In this document: one piece after another, positions 23,705 through 38,000 of the stretch | Numbering within the stretch: the stretch's first letter is position 1 | How the letters are laid out: every line of letters begins with the position of its first letter | Source of the DNA: Mangifera indica | Lineage: Eukaryota > Streptophyta > Magnoliopsida > Sapindales > Anacardiaceae | Direction: 5' to 3' | Length of the DNA stretch: 64,000 bases | Assembly: GCF_011075055.1 (NCBI RefSeq) | Contig: NW_025401159.1 | Span: 1 to 64,000, forward strand | Program-made: the position numbers and the translations under genes | The notes under the pieces: model-generated | Database searches by the model: none | What the model saw: the letters and a program-made list of their open reading frames with translations, nothing else | What the model was told of the DNA's origin: nothing

Positions 23705-26557
23705 TTAACTACAGAGGTTTGGTATGCACGCCCCACCTTCTGGGTTCTGCTGTTCTTTCCATATCCGGCCTGTAACTCGGAGCTTCAATTCTTTCCGGTC
23801 TCCTCCAGAAAAGAAGAGTGCCATATTGCGTTGTATAATTAGGCCATCATGGCTGTCTCTGACCTTCTTGTGGCTGTCTCTTATGCTTCGAGGGGTACCC
23901 TCCCAAATGAGTTTCCGTCCATTTCCCCCAACCTCGAGACTGTAGCTGTAATTACGGGCATCTGTCTCATCACCCATGAAACGGAGGAATGCCATATACA
24001 CTGGAGCCATCCCCAGCTGGAAAGCTTCAAAATGAAGACAGAAGTACTGGCCGAAACAGTGGAAAACCTAACATAGATAATAAAAAAGAAAGAGTTCAGT
24101 ATAAAAAACGGACATGGTAAACACAACTATTTGTGAGATCAAGAAAATGAAAGTACAACATGTTAGGCCAATTACATCAAACCCTACCCGCAACAGGACC
24201 AGTGTACCAATCAACCAGCAGAATGGAGGTAAACCATAATGATCATCAGTGTCTTAATTTCTTAACATTCAATTTCCAGTTATGAACTTTTGAATCGTTT
24301 CAATGTGATGCGTTTACTGGCCAAAAGCACACAAGAAATGACAAGAGGGCAAGGCAAAAGAAAGAACTCTCTTGCTACTTTTTATCAGGATGACAGAATT
24401 TTAAATGCTTATAACAGGCATCACAAACTTTATAGCTGATGCTCCTATAACTAGTAACTGAGCATGTCTCTTCATGAGGTTACCAACCAGCAAGAAGCAT
24501 TTGATTTCATTTAGCTTCATTCCAAATAAATTGAATCAAAGAAGAGAAACATATACGTACAGTTAACATCCATGTGGCATTTTCTACTTCACGAGGATTA
24601 GACTTGACATAACGATGGTTGAAAGTGCATCCAGAATGCATGTCCACCTTGTGATCATCCCTCAGATGAGCAACGAGAAATGGTATATCCCCAACAGCAG
24701 AGCACTCTGACCCAGCATACGGACAGTTGTAAGGCCTCAAGTTGCACACAACCTCATGTTTGAGTTTACTATAATACGGGAAAATCTCTGGGCATCCAAG
24801 AGACATATACTTGCAAGGCAGTTCAAGCGATTCAGCTACCTTCTCTAGAGCTAGACACCTTATATCACCGAGCTCTTGTCTACAAGTAGGGCATCGATTG
24901 TGTACCCTTGTTTTACATGTTGAACAGAGTGTATGCCCATTGTGGCACTGCAGAAGCAGAAGAATAGGGAAAACAATTCAGCAAAAATTTTTATATGGTT
25001 TTATCATCTCAAAGTTTCTGCAATTGCAAGTTAAGGAGACTTACAAAATACCAGTATAGAACCCATGGATATTGCCACTTTAACTCATTCAATGTATAAA
25101 TATGAGAGTATATGTAATCAAGTTTTTTTTTTACATAAATAAGACAGATAGCTTAATTATGCTCAAGCCAGTTTTAAGACATTTTAACAGAAAAGGTTTA
25201 CCCGATCCGAGAATGATGCAAGAAGATAATGATATGATCCCAAACCCCAACGACATCTTATGACAAACTAAAGAAATTATGCACACCAAAAATAAAGATA
25301 TGTTGCTAAACATAGCAAAAAAAGATATATTCCTTCCTTCTTTAGATAATGAAAAGACATGTGATAACTTATTCTTCCTCCCATATTCTAACAGTGTGCA
25401 TGATTATAACAGGGAACAATCCCACAATTGTTCACAAATAGGAAGAGTCCAGATTTCTTCTATGCGCAACTTCTACATTTTGCACAGTTTAACAACACAA
25501 AGAAGCAGACAAGGAATTATTCAGCTCGGTATGATATTTACTTAACTTCTCATGCCCAGAAGATTTCTTATATAACTTGTACTGAGTACCACCTCACAAT
25601 TGCCCTTTTGTCGTGGTTGCTATTTAGCAATAATAACAGATGAAGCAAAAATACCTGAGCTAGTCTCACCTCACTATTTTCTACAATTGCTAGATACTTG
25701 CCATTTCAACATTACAAGTACGGGAATTTAACATCAAGCGAACCAGTTTGGCTTTCTTACAGTTTTAAAAAGCCATAAAGCTAGTCCACTACAGTCTTCC
25801 ATATGCTCCCTACAAGATTCCCTTCCAACTTGATAATTATATGATAAGACTTCACCAAAAAGAAGTTCCGATTGGATCATTAAGAGGCTAAGAAATAGGC
25901 CAGAAACAGGCAGTCCTGTTCACTCTTAATCCCACGTAATTCAAAAACAATCGCTTTCAGAAATCTGAAAATCCAAAAACTTGCTAGAACCAACCGGTAA
26001 TGCTTATTATGTTCCACTTGATCAAGATGCAAAATATTCCACCAATAAAATACATAACATCTAACGCAGATCAACCAACCAGCAAGCCTAAAATCCTTTA
26101 GCAATACTACTCCGGGTTATCAGCTAATCCTAACACCAAATTACCAGAAAAGGTTACAGACAAAAACTCAAAATAAGTAAAAAAGAAATGACTAAATCTG
26201 ACCAGAAATGATAAAACTGCTATCAAGCACAATTAAACAATCATAAAAGCCCAATAATTAACATTAAAAAGGTTGAAAAAGATAACGGCTTCATTAACAA
26301 AAACAGAAGGAATAAAACCCGCGAGCCAAAGAACAAACCTGATGTATCGGAGGGTACATTGAATTAGTACAAACAGGACATTCAAGAAGTTCATGGACAC
26401 TCGTGGTGCCTGGATGAATAACTGAAGAGACACTGGAGTTATTGTTGGTATTAATATGAGGCTTTGTAATTGCAGGAAACTGATGAAGATGGTGATGGAT
26501 CTCATCCTCATCAGTCAAATCTGAAGATGGCACACATTCAATGCTATCCAATTCCAT
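23705..26557 (-). CDS. SINAT3: SINAT-type (seven in absentia) RING E3 ubiquitin ligase
   Basis: Predicted 322-residue E3 ligase of the SIAH/SINA family, close to Arabidopsis SINAT3 (At3g61790, 326 residues) by length and position. Exons: 26557-26339, 24947-24561, 24067-23705; phases all 0. The RING domain spans the first junction: ELLECPVCTNSMYPPIHQ (about residues 57-73), then CHNGHTLCSTCKTRVHNRCP. The SIAH zinc fingers follow (LGCPEIFPYYSKLKHEVVC, CPYAGSECSAVGDIPFLVAH), then the TRAF-like substrate-binding domain (FGQYFCLHFEAFQLGMAPVY). It should act as a dimer that ubiquitinates partner proteins; plant SINATs regulate autophagy and hormone signalling. All zinc ligands expected for the RING are present. 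Intact. SINAT3 rather than SINAT4 or 5 is assigned by synteny. Confidence 0.92.
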
Positions 26558-29075
26558 TCAGATAACAAGAAACAAACAAAAAATTATCAAATTATGGCTA
26601 ATTCTTTGACGGGTATGGTTCTATTTCTGCAAAACACGAAGATTTATTGAAGAAAATGGAAAATTTTATTGAAGAATGAACAAAGAATTTAAAGAAAAGC
26701 AAGAAAAGGATCAAATGAATCTGTGTATAAAAAAGTTAAGGAAGAAGGGAGCGACGCTTTGCGAGAGAAAAGAGAAGGAGAAAGTCACCGCCGAAATTGT
26801 TTAGAGTCAAATGATGAAGATCAAACGGTTTCAAAGGGCAGAAGAGATGGGAGTTTAATAAATAAGCAAAGTTTAGGGTAAGGATTCGGTCGAATGATGA
26901 AAGGAAGAACTGTAATTATTGCCATTCGCTTAATAATTAAAAAATAATTTCGGCTGACCTTTTATAAAAATATTTTTTCACGTAGAGAGATTACAATAGT
27001 TTAAATTATTATTATATTTCATAAATTTTGCTCTGAATGAATAATTATTATATTTATAAATTTTGGTTAATTGTTAATTATAATAATAATATTAAACTAT
27101 TAATTTTTTAAATTATTATTATTTAATAATATATTAAAATTTGTTTATTGTTAAATTATAAATTTAATTAATCAATTTATTTTGAAAATTATTATTTTAT
27201 TAATTTATATATTATTATTTATTATTTTAATATAAAAATTATTTTAATTAAAAATTAATAAATAAATATAAAACTGTAATAAATTAAGTTATTTTAATCA
27301 TTCTAATAATATATCAGGAATCTGTTTGATAATAAAATTATCCCAAACCAAAACTGGTTGCTGTTTTTTTTTTACAAAATAAAAAATATATAAATATGTT
27401 GAGGGGTGTTTGGGTCACCCCACTGGGATGTTTTCCGGATGTACTTGGATGTGGTGTACACGATTGCTCTACTTGATCTTCACATATTATTTATATATTT
27501 TTACATATTAATAATTTTATATACAAATAATAATATATTATTATATAATTAGATATTATTTTATTTTTAATTTTTAATTATTTAATTATATAATAATATA
27601 TTATTATTTATATATAAAATGATACATATAATATTATTTTATACCGATAAAACAACACGTCTGCCCCTATACATTTGCCTCACTCGTCAGCGTGTACTCT
27701 ACAGTTTAACCAGTATGAATACGTAACCAAAATAGTAAGAGCCCATGCAAAATTAATGTCATCATGGCTGTTGCTATCACAGTGATAACGTGTTTGTGAT
27801 CTTTCCAAAATAAGATCATTGGGTGTAACCATTATGGTTACATAAGAAGATTTGGCATAAAAGGAAACTTGAGTTCAACGTTTCTTCAAAGTAAATATAA
27901 TCTATTATTGAACAGGCTTCGTGATATCTTTTTTTATTCTTTCTTAAGAAGAAATTTCGAGCTCTATAATGACAACTCTGAATCGTCCCAGTCAAGAAGT
28001 GGTTTCGACCTTTTGGTGTTTCCGGGAACCAAAACCCAGTACTGATGGTGAGATAGAATACTTTGTGAGGCATTCACTATAGTGGGGAAAAAGGGTATAA
28101 TGACTGAGTAAACTAAGAACAATGTGTCAATGCCTATTGGGCGAAAATTAGTCATGTACAATCAAATCAAAATCGTGATCCAACTCATTATTGCAATGAG
28201 AAATAAGAAAACTTAAATTTCAAGATACCAAAATTTCCTAACCATATCATGAATGAATCGAAATTGTGACCACAGAAGAACACGTATGATTTTAAATGAA
28301 TCTTCAATTGTAAACCTGCAAACTGAGTGAAACCTTTGGCCAGCCGAAAAATATTAGTGGGACCTCCAAATCGGATCCTATAAGTTTTATAGCACCTAGT
28401 TCTGTACGGAAAAAAAGGCCAGGTCCAACGTCCCAAAAACTCAACTCTATCTAATTTGTTAGATAAATTATAAGGGAACTAAGATCAACCGCAAGACAAC
28501 ATCTAAAACAAAGTAGTGGTTTTCACAGATTTGTAAGTGCAAGGCAACACCTGATGCAGAAAAGACAGCCTTTTGGTCCTCATCACCAGCATCCCTTTGC
28601 ATATCATCAAAAGCAGAGTACCTGCAAATTAGGTGGATGTCAATATATTTAGTTATAAATAATCCTTTCACACAATTATAACCATCTTCTTGTAGAATAT
28701 TATGAGAAAGTTTCCCTATTTTTGTCTCTTAGAGTTGTATCGGAAAAAAGAATTAATGAGGAAAAGGAAAAAGTAAAAGTGAAGTAGTCAATGACATAAA
28801 TGATGTTTCATCAAGAAATCCACTGGAAAAGAAGCAATACATATTAGCGTACACTTTGGCTAAGTAAACTGACCTGCATCCTTTCAGAAAGTGATGTGAT
28901 CATACAACTGATGAGGCAAGGCAGTTTGTGATGGATGAGAAGAAAAAAAGGGAAAAGAGAAAACAAAAAAGAAAACTTTTGTCCCTTTTCTGATAGAATG
29001 AAGGCCTGTAATTTTTTTCTTTTTTGTTTTCCAATGGAGCCTGCTAACTAACTTTCTCAGAAAACAAAACCTAAA
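26558..29075. other. AT-rich spacer upstream of SINAT and downstream of REC
   Basis: About 26560-26900 holds the SINAT promoter and leader. 26930-27660 is extremely AT-rich, with a GAGGGGTGTTTGGGTC motif at about 27400 that resembles the end of a MITE, but no matching second end was found. 27960-28630 contains two exon-like pieces described separately. The rest shows no gene. Confidence 0.45.
27964..28626 (-). other. two exon-like fragments of an unrecognised gene
   Basis: On the minus strand an 85-base piece at about 28623-28539 is bounded by TTTGCAG and CAG|GTGTTG and reads YSAFDDMQRDAGDEDQKAVF. Further downstream an open end at about 28040-27964 reads HQYWVLVPGNTKRSKPLL and closes DWDDSELSL then TAG. 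Both look more protein-like than their surroundings, but the phase between them was not resolved and no start exon was found. They may be relics of a fragmented gene, an alternative 3' end of the REC gene just upstream, or chance. Confidence 0.2.
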
Positions 29076-32000
29076 TTATATAGCAAGGGCAGCAGAATCT
29101 TCAGTTGAAGAAAAGCTGGTTAACTTTGGAGATTCACTCCTGACTACCCTGTTATATGCGACTTTGAAGGACTGTGAGCCATATGGTCGATTAAGCAAAC
29201 TAATTGGCATTCTCAAAGTCTGCTTCCGGTTCCGTCTCCCCCTTAATAAAATGCTGAAGGTTTTCTCACCTTCAGTTCTTGCAACTCTACTTCCAGAACT
29301 TTCATTTGGACTGTTGAAATGATTTGACCCATTCCTAGCATCCTTGATCCCACATAGATTTGAATGACTATTTTCCTTTACACTTTCCAAACCAATCTCA
29401 ACAACTTCATTTGCATTATCCACTGCTTTAGATGCTCGAATGTTCACTTCTTTCTTAGCTTCTTCCACAGCATCAATATTCACTGGCAGGATTGGCATTG
29501 AACTCAGAATAGTAGAGTCATCAGATTGCAATTTTGGCTTCAATATTGGATCAGCAATTGGCTCAACAATAGGTGGTGGAACAGAAAACTCCACTGAATA
29601 CAGAGCCAGGCCAAAACGTTCCAGGAATAAAGTCTGATACATCGGGGCTTACATTGCATGGCCATGAGAAATGATTGTGATGCAATGTACCAGTAGGCAC
29701 TGCTTGAGGTTGTGAATAAGGAGGGTACATTAAAGGCAATGGCTGCATCATGTTAGGAGTTGGAGGAGGTGATGGATATGGGTGGTGCGGGGAAGAGCAC
29801 ATTGGGTTAACAGTGGATAAGACAGTAGCAGGCCCTGGGTGAAGAGTCATGTTTACAGGCCAAGGGGCAACAGCTGGAACTGCACCAGGACCAGGAGGCA
29901 TAGTCATGTTTATGGCTACTGGTGCATGTGCAACAACTGGTGATGGATTGAATGGTGCTGCTGATGCAGACAATTTTCTATTCATAAATCCCCGAGTACC
30001 ATCTGACTTCACAGACGAGGGTTTGTCCTTCAAATCCTCTAATACTTGAAGGCCAGGGTTTGAATTATCAGGGGATTCGAAGCCTCTGGTTGAATCATTC
30101 TCATAAAGATCTCTTGGAGCAGAATCAATTGAATTGGGTATACTATCAATCAATATATTATCCTGTACCACTTCATGAACCTCAACAACACCAGAATCAA
30201 GTTCTTCCACATTTTTAGAAACCATCAAAGAAGGATTATCTTCCACCACATCATTTAAATGAGTTTCCTCCCTCTTTTTAACAATGCCAGTTTCCTCTTT
30301 CGAGTTATCAGTTAATTCCGACCTAGAATTTCTGATTTTCTCTTCAACAAAGTCCCCTATCCCAGTTACAAGAGTATTCACAGTTTCTTTTCCTTCATTT
30401 CCTTCATTTTCACATCTTACAGCACTGAGTTCCGGATTATCTGGAATATCACTAGGGGGAGCTCTTACATGCAACATTGCAATGGAGCCTGGTGGGGCCA
30501 ATGCCACTTCTTTGTAAGAAGGAGATTTTCCAAAACTGATTATTTTCACTGAACTTAGATCATTTGGTATAGAAGTATCTCGAGATTCTAATGGAGAACT
30601 TAAGAGCTCACTACCATTTCTAGAATTTTCTTTTGTATCTGTCTTCGTAGATGAAGCAGTGGACTTTACCCGGTATGTTACAGCCTTAACTACTCTACGC
30701 CCGAATTTGGTACCTTGTGAAGAATTCACAGCGTGATCCACAGAACTTCCATGAGACATTGTCCTTTTCTTTAAAAGAAAATGCCTGCTGTGCTGATGAG
30801 TATTTGTGACTGGTGGGTAGTCGACAACTGCATCCATACTCCTTTTCTGATAACTATAAACCTTGCCAATTGTTGCTCGCCGCTGCTTTATCCTCCGTCC
30901 ATATGAGCCAGCAGATCTGGGCCGTTGAACTGATTGCCATCCATCATCTCCTCCATCATGTGTTTCAGATAAAATTTCTTTGACAACATTGACATTTTCC
31001 TTTGTAGGCTCTTCCTCCACAAGCTGCTGCTGCTGCTGAAACAGTTCAGAGCTAATCCCCTGGTTAACTTCAACTTCACCACCTGGTTCAGGTACGTGTG
31101 TCTCATCATCTGAACTTTCTTTCAGATATTCCTTGGGAGATGGATCAGAACTTGTGATATTGATATCTTGGAATGATTTTCCCTTCACCTGTAAAAAAGT
31201 TATACTAAGTATGATCAAGTACAATGCAGAGATCTACAGAGTTTATCTGACACAATGGACCACACTTGGTACCCATCAAAACAATTTAGGAACTCTTTCC
31301 CCAGTGTAAAGCTTCACTCAGATTTTTGCATATTCAAAATAGTTATGTAAATCTGATGGGTTTCTTAAAAAGCATCAAAGAAGTCAAATTTTTATTTAGA
31401 AAGACATGTGTCTCTTACAGAAAAAAGATTTTGCCTCTTAATTCATTATTATTAGTAAGACTGTTACAGAAAGAAGTCAGATTTTTGCATATTCAAAATA
31501 GTTATGTAAATCAGATCAGTGCAAACAGTATTATCTCAATTTCATAGACTGTTATCACAATAACTAATTTACAATTCATGTTTGGTGATTTATGGAAATA
31601 TGTTGAACACCAAACTTCACCAAAATATTTCTTTCTAGGGATATCATTTTTTAATTGATTTCCATCACAGACGGAACTGATCATTTTATCAACTCTCCTT
31701 CAGTGGTAACATTCAAGAAAAGCTGCCAACAGTTTGATAAGATACCAAGACATGGAAGTCACTCTTCACTCAATTGATAGCAAAAATATGTTAATCCCAC
31801 CATAATCCAAAATTTTACTCTGACTGGTTGTTACCCAAATGATGACATACCTTTGTAATATAGATCTTTCTCTTTATGGCTGAGACATCTCTTCCCTTGG
31901 CATCATGACTTGGATTAATGTAGTCAAGTAAATCTGATACACTGTCATTTTTTGTTAAAAGAAGAGAAAGGAATTAGCGAAAAATGGGTTGGGTATTTCT

Positions 32001-35000
32001 ATATGAAAGAAAATGTCTCCATCATCAACATAAATGTTTAAACATCACCAATCACATAAAGTCAATACCATCCAGGACAGTACTTAAACAAATTACCTCA
32101 GATGGCCTTTGCTGGCTATGGTTGCATCGGGCTTCCGGGTACCATTTCGTGCAGCTTCTTGCTGTTCAAAAGCCTTGGACTCAAAATACTCAAGCCAAGC
32201 AGCAGCATCCTGCAGCATCAGATCACAAATTTTGTAATCAAGTTTAATGATTAGAAGGTCCGATAGACTACACCAAATGTCTCTATCCCAAACACAGCCT
32301 CCTCCCTCTTCTCACCACCATCATCACAACAGAGATACTAGATATAAAGGTGTCTTGATTTGAAGTCTGAACTCACTATTTAAAGTTCCTCATTTGAAGA
32401 GTAAAAAATACATACTCTGATTTGACTGCATATGCCAAATATTCCAGTAATGAATAAAAGCAATGAAGTATAATTTCCCACATAACCCAAAATTTCTTGT
32501 ATTACCACTAAGCTAGGGTGAGCAGAAAGGTCCCCTAGGAAACAAAAACAAAATTGTTAGTATAACTCTTGTAACTAAGATTAAAAATACCTGTGTACGT
32601 AGATCATCAGGGCCCAGCTTAGCTCGAAGAATTTTCAAGGTTGTTTGTTCATGTTGAACACTCAACGGGTATGCCTCCATCAATGAGAGTGAAATTGCTA
32701 TGGCATGGTAACTTGCTGCGGTCTGGAGAACATCAACACAATCAGAGAAATCTAATTAGAACAGCAAACAAATATTTCAGTGAATTGGAATTTTTAATAA
32801 ATCTTCCAGTGGTAATGTATAGAATAAGCATGCCCACAGTGCAAAATGAAAATTCAGAAATCATTTATTCATTGCTGTAAAAAACTGCAGTTAGCACTAA
32901 CTCAATCTGACTGCAATCGATGAATTATCATGGTCCAATCAATGAGCTCTAGATTGGCATTTCCAATTCTCTTTGCTATATAGAGTATTAACAGGCCTAC
33001 CAATATCATGTCATATTCCACACAGACATACCACAGTCCCATTCCACACATCAAAATTGCCCAAGTTTCAAGCTTCATGGAATGATGGGATATAATTATA
33101 GTGGTGGAATTGTGCTATATGTAGTGTTTCATTCAACCATCCATGAGATAGGAACAGAGTACACAAATAGTATAACATTTACAAACTTTGGCCAAAATTG
33201 AAATGAAAAGTTAAAATATACTAAACAAAACCGAACCTGTATATGATCTGGACCAAGTAACCTTTGATTACACTTCAGAGCTTTATGAAGATATCTGAGG
33301 GCAACATGCACATTCCCAAGTCCTTCTTCCATCATGGCCACGTTGATGTATGTTGCAGCAGTGTTTGGATGAGATGGGCCACAAGTGAGATGCAAAAGAT
33401 ATAAAGCACGCTTTACATACCTGATCAACATTAATTCAAGGCATAAATAAGATGTATGATCTTCAAGAAAGACTTTCAAGATGTCACTAGGATATTTCTC
33501 AAAAGGGGAAAAAAGGGAAAACTTAATAAAATATATAAGCAAAAATAAATCCGGAAGTTATTCATGGAAAAAAGAAAGCAAAAAATATATAAACTAGAAA
33601 CAGATTCCCAAATTCTTCATAGAAATCATAAGGTGTATCACATCATCCATCATCCTTTTTTTGTACTAAAAGAGAAAGGGGCATTTTTCATCAAAGTACA
33701 TGATAAAAAAAAAAAACTTCATTCTTAAACGTGATTTTGCGCCATGAAAAAGTTTTTGAAACATTTGAATAAGGCTTCAGTTCTTCACTGCTACCATTTG
33801 ATCAAAGGCTTAATGCAGAGTTAATGTAAACCTACAGGTTAATCAGAAATAAAACATACTTGAGAGCTAGCTCTGTGTGCTGAAGTCTATAATAGAACAC
33901 AGCAAGATCCCCATAACTCTTCATCGTATCAGGATGATCAAGCCCTAGTTCTCTCTCATTGATATCCAAAGCTTTTTGCTGATAAATTGTTGCCTGTATT
34001 ATGGACAGATTGTCAATTGAGAATTGTCTTGAATATATTTACTATTATTTGTTATAGGACTTGAAAATATTCATTACGATACAGACTGATTTTAGGTGTT
34101 AACATGCTTAGACAGTCAACTAAATCCCTAAACGGCCACTCATCTTGCTCATTTATTAGATATTCAAATATAATTTTGAGAAGTTAAAAACCTATTGGTG
34201 CCAAGATGTCTAGCAACACTAGAGCAAAATGGATAGCCCACAAACCTGATTAAAGTCTCCAGTGTGATACAAGACTACAGCAAGGAGACTGTAAGCACCC
34301 GCAGTCATTCGATGGTAGGGACCACAAACTGCTACCAGTTTTGCAAGGGCCTTCACAAACCACAGAAGGAAAGAAGTAAGGTGATGAAATAGTTTCTGAA
34401 GCATGTTAATACTGACTCATACTAAAAACAGGTTTAAGTTAGTCTAAGAAGTACCTTTGTTCCATAGGTAACTGCGTCTTCAAGTTTTCCCTTATCTAAA
34501 GCTGTTTTTGACGATTCCAAGAGCTGCCTTCCATCTGCAGACGAGCATGCTGCTTGCTGCAAATAATTAGAAAATTCAATTAAGAATGAAATACAGAAAT
34601 TTTTTCAACAGTTCAGAGGCAAGGTAGAAAGGGACATGTTCTATTATTCGATTTCTTATTCATTACCTTGTGCACAGGCACCAAACCAACAATATCTGTT
34701 TTCCGGAATGGGCTTGGAGAATCCATATCAAAATCCCTTGAAACCAACTCAATGCCCACCTTAAAAAATAACAACAAAAAAACAAAATGCTCAATTAATG
34801 TTTCATTCATAATATAAGATTCATGGCCTATAAACTTCTCAGTGGATGCAAGATATAGTTTATACTGCAGCCAGTAATATAACTTTCCCGTACTGACTTC
34901 CTTAACAGAGTAAAACATCAGTTTATCTGTATATATCTACAATGTACCCAATTTAAAAATGGATAATGGGAACACTTTGGTAAAGTAGTAATCACTTGAT

Positions 35001-38000
35001 GGGTTTAAGAGAGAAAACCTGCTTATATATAAATTTACTCATGAATATTATTCATCAAATTAGAATTATACAGTGCACATCCAAAATTTGGCAAAAGTCT
35101 TTGACCAAATTATGACACTCATATCATCCATTCATATGAAAAATCTCAGGTTTAACTACTAAACGGTATTTCTCCTGCCATAAATTCTCCAAAACTGAAA
35201 TAAAGTGCTCATGATGTGTCCCTAGTCAAAGATATGTGACCTTCAAAACTGACTGCAATTAAAAGTTTCATGAATCACAGAACAGCAAATCCATGTAGTC
35301 AGTGTTGCATGATGTAGGTAGTTCCAAAAAAATTGGATAGTGTCAAATACCTTGTGACATAATCCTCGTAGAATCGCGAATTTCCTTAGATTTTTGTCAT
35401 TTAAGCTATGTAGATCCCATCCATATCGCTTCAGCAAGAACACCTCCAGCCATCTCCACACAAGGGAATGGACATTAAGAGACCTATCTAGTTTTTTATT
35501 TTCAGGAACTCCCAGCATCAGATTCAGTGCAGCAGCTATTGATACTGCCATTTTCTCAGTATTACCAACAGCAGAAACCACTACCCGAAGAACGTGCTTT
35601 AAGGCTCGAACTATCATCTCATGGATACAAAGTGATTGTACATGTGACAACTTTTCTGAAAGCTTCACCTGGTTTTAAAAACAAATTCCCAATGTCAGAG
35701 ACAATCGAAAAGCCCATAAATGTAGCATTTCATAAATTAGATGTTTCCACATTTTCATTAGGGTATAAATCCTCAGATGGTTCTAATCAATTGCAAACTA
35801 GATTAAGTCAAATGCTACCATTTTCATTCATACTCAAAGTGAGGTAGACGGAAGCAGAAAGAAGATAAAGCTAGGTTCACAGTGTATATGATTCTGCAGT
35901 TTTATCACTAGTACAAAAGATATATTAGAAAGAATATGTAAGGGACCCACCCAAAATTTACTTATTTCTTATATCAAAAAAATAGTCTTAAATTCCTCTT
36001 AACATTCTTGAGCAACATAATTTACAAAATTTGACAGGCAAGTAGCATGTTAAACACAGATAGATAAATATCATCTAACCTGTAGTTCCATTTCAATGAA
36101 TTGAGTATTATAACATAGAGATTTCCTCCAGGAACATGTACATAAGTACAAACTTAAGCAGAAGAACCCCAGTTCAGAAAAAAGTACTTACAACATGTCC
36201 AAGAGAACGCATCCGAAGGCCTCTAGTGTGCATGAAGTCTGTTAGAGTCCGTCCATCAACAGGTGAAAGTTCCAGAGAACCAAAGTCTGCTACCTGTATA
36301 GCATTATCAGAATTAAAACAAAGAAACACCATAACCTTATTCACATGCAGATCCATAGGAAAAATAATCAAATAATTACCAGTTTCGGTAAAGCGACTTC
36401 AACGTAATATTTGTTGGACAAGTCAACTAATTCCAGCAAAGACTGTCAAATCATGGTAAAGTAGTTCTCACTCTGTTGTAAAACACTGAGCATGATATTT
36501 AACATGTCCTGCCCTGAAATGATATCAAAAAATATTACCTTACGATGAAGTCCAGTTTCGGGTTCTTTTAGTCGAGCAAGCGCCTCATCAGACAGCATCC
36601 CTTTAAGTGCAAGTTCATTATCTTTGGCACTGGTTTCAAGCTGATCTTCTATAGAAGCTCTAGGGGAATATTCAAATTCCCCAGTTACTCCATCTGCACA
36701 GGATTGTAAATTTTCAGACTGAATTTTCTGATTGCTTCCATCCAATTTTTTCTTATTGTTCTTAAGAGACCTAAGAGGCGTCCCAAGCCCTTCAACCTTC
36801 ATTTCATTCTTAGCCTTCTCATTTTTTGGTTTCTTGTCTTTATCTGCATTTTTTTGGTCTTGCAAATGTTGTATCCAACAGGCTCCAAGTTCCCATCTCA
36901 CAAACTGGTCCTGCTCAGATTCCTCTTCCTCAAGTTTAGCTATACTCTCTTCTAGCAATCTCTCCACAAATGCTTGGGAAGCATTAAGCTCTTCACATTC
37001 CAAATTTTGCAAATGTGGTGCCAGTTTGTTGTGCTCTAATGGTGTTGTTTTGTGAAGAAGTAATCTTAAACTGTTAGAAAATATGGGACTTAGACTTTGC
37101 ATAATGACACCAAATAACTAAGGAAAACCACTAACTAAAAGAACATACATTGTCAGCACAAAATAAATGGTATATCGTATCACATAGCACAGAATTTAAG
37201 AAGTAATAATTCACATGCAGACATAGGCAGAGACTACTGTATGCAATAACAAGACCATATTGCTATTCTAAGTTTCAAACTTTTACTTTAGTCACTAAAA
37301 ACCTATTGAAATTCTCAGAGTCTTAAAAGGGGCAACAAATACTAATATATAATATTTTTGAAATAAAGTTGCAGACTTCGCAAAAACCTGTTAATGTTTA
37401 AGGCATTAGCGCCACCTTCAGGCTGTTCAAGTTCAAAGCTTTGCGATGGAGGAACATCTTTTTTGTTCCCTCTCTCATCAACTTTCACAATAGCTACATA
37501 GCCACAATATCTTACGTTGACAATACCAAGGGTAGCAACATCCTGCAATCAATTTAAAGCTTTTTTCAAACAATTCAAGGAAATTAAATAACATCTCAAC
37601 CACAAAGAGATTACACCATATCTTACATGTGCAGTTGTATTTTCATCAGCAGTGATTCCCTTCAGAAGGTTTCTTCCTACTAAATTCTTTCTATCCATTC
37701 CAGTTGCTTGAGTTCCATCAATTTTAGTGTCGACTTTAAAGCTTCCATTGGTTGCATCTTTCATAACCATGATGTTCAAATCCCCAATTTTCTCAGTATA
37801 TAGAATTTCAGTGCTAGCTGAACAGCTTAAAATCGATCTTCCCATAACATGCTGCACTGCCTTGATGGCTCTGAAAATAGCAACATCAACAAATAAGCTA
37901 TGAAGAAGGAAAGCTTTCCTATCTCTGATCTGTCTGTCTTCTGCTGTCTTGCAAGCCATAGATGAAAGAGACGAAAACTGATAAGCCCAAGGCAACAAAT

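Noticed and set aside
27398..27425. GAGGGGTGTTTGGGTC as a MITE end
   Set aside because: Resembles the end of common plant MITEs, but no inverted partner or target duplication was found nearby.
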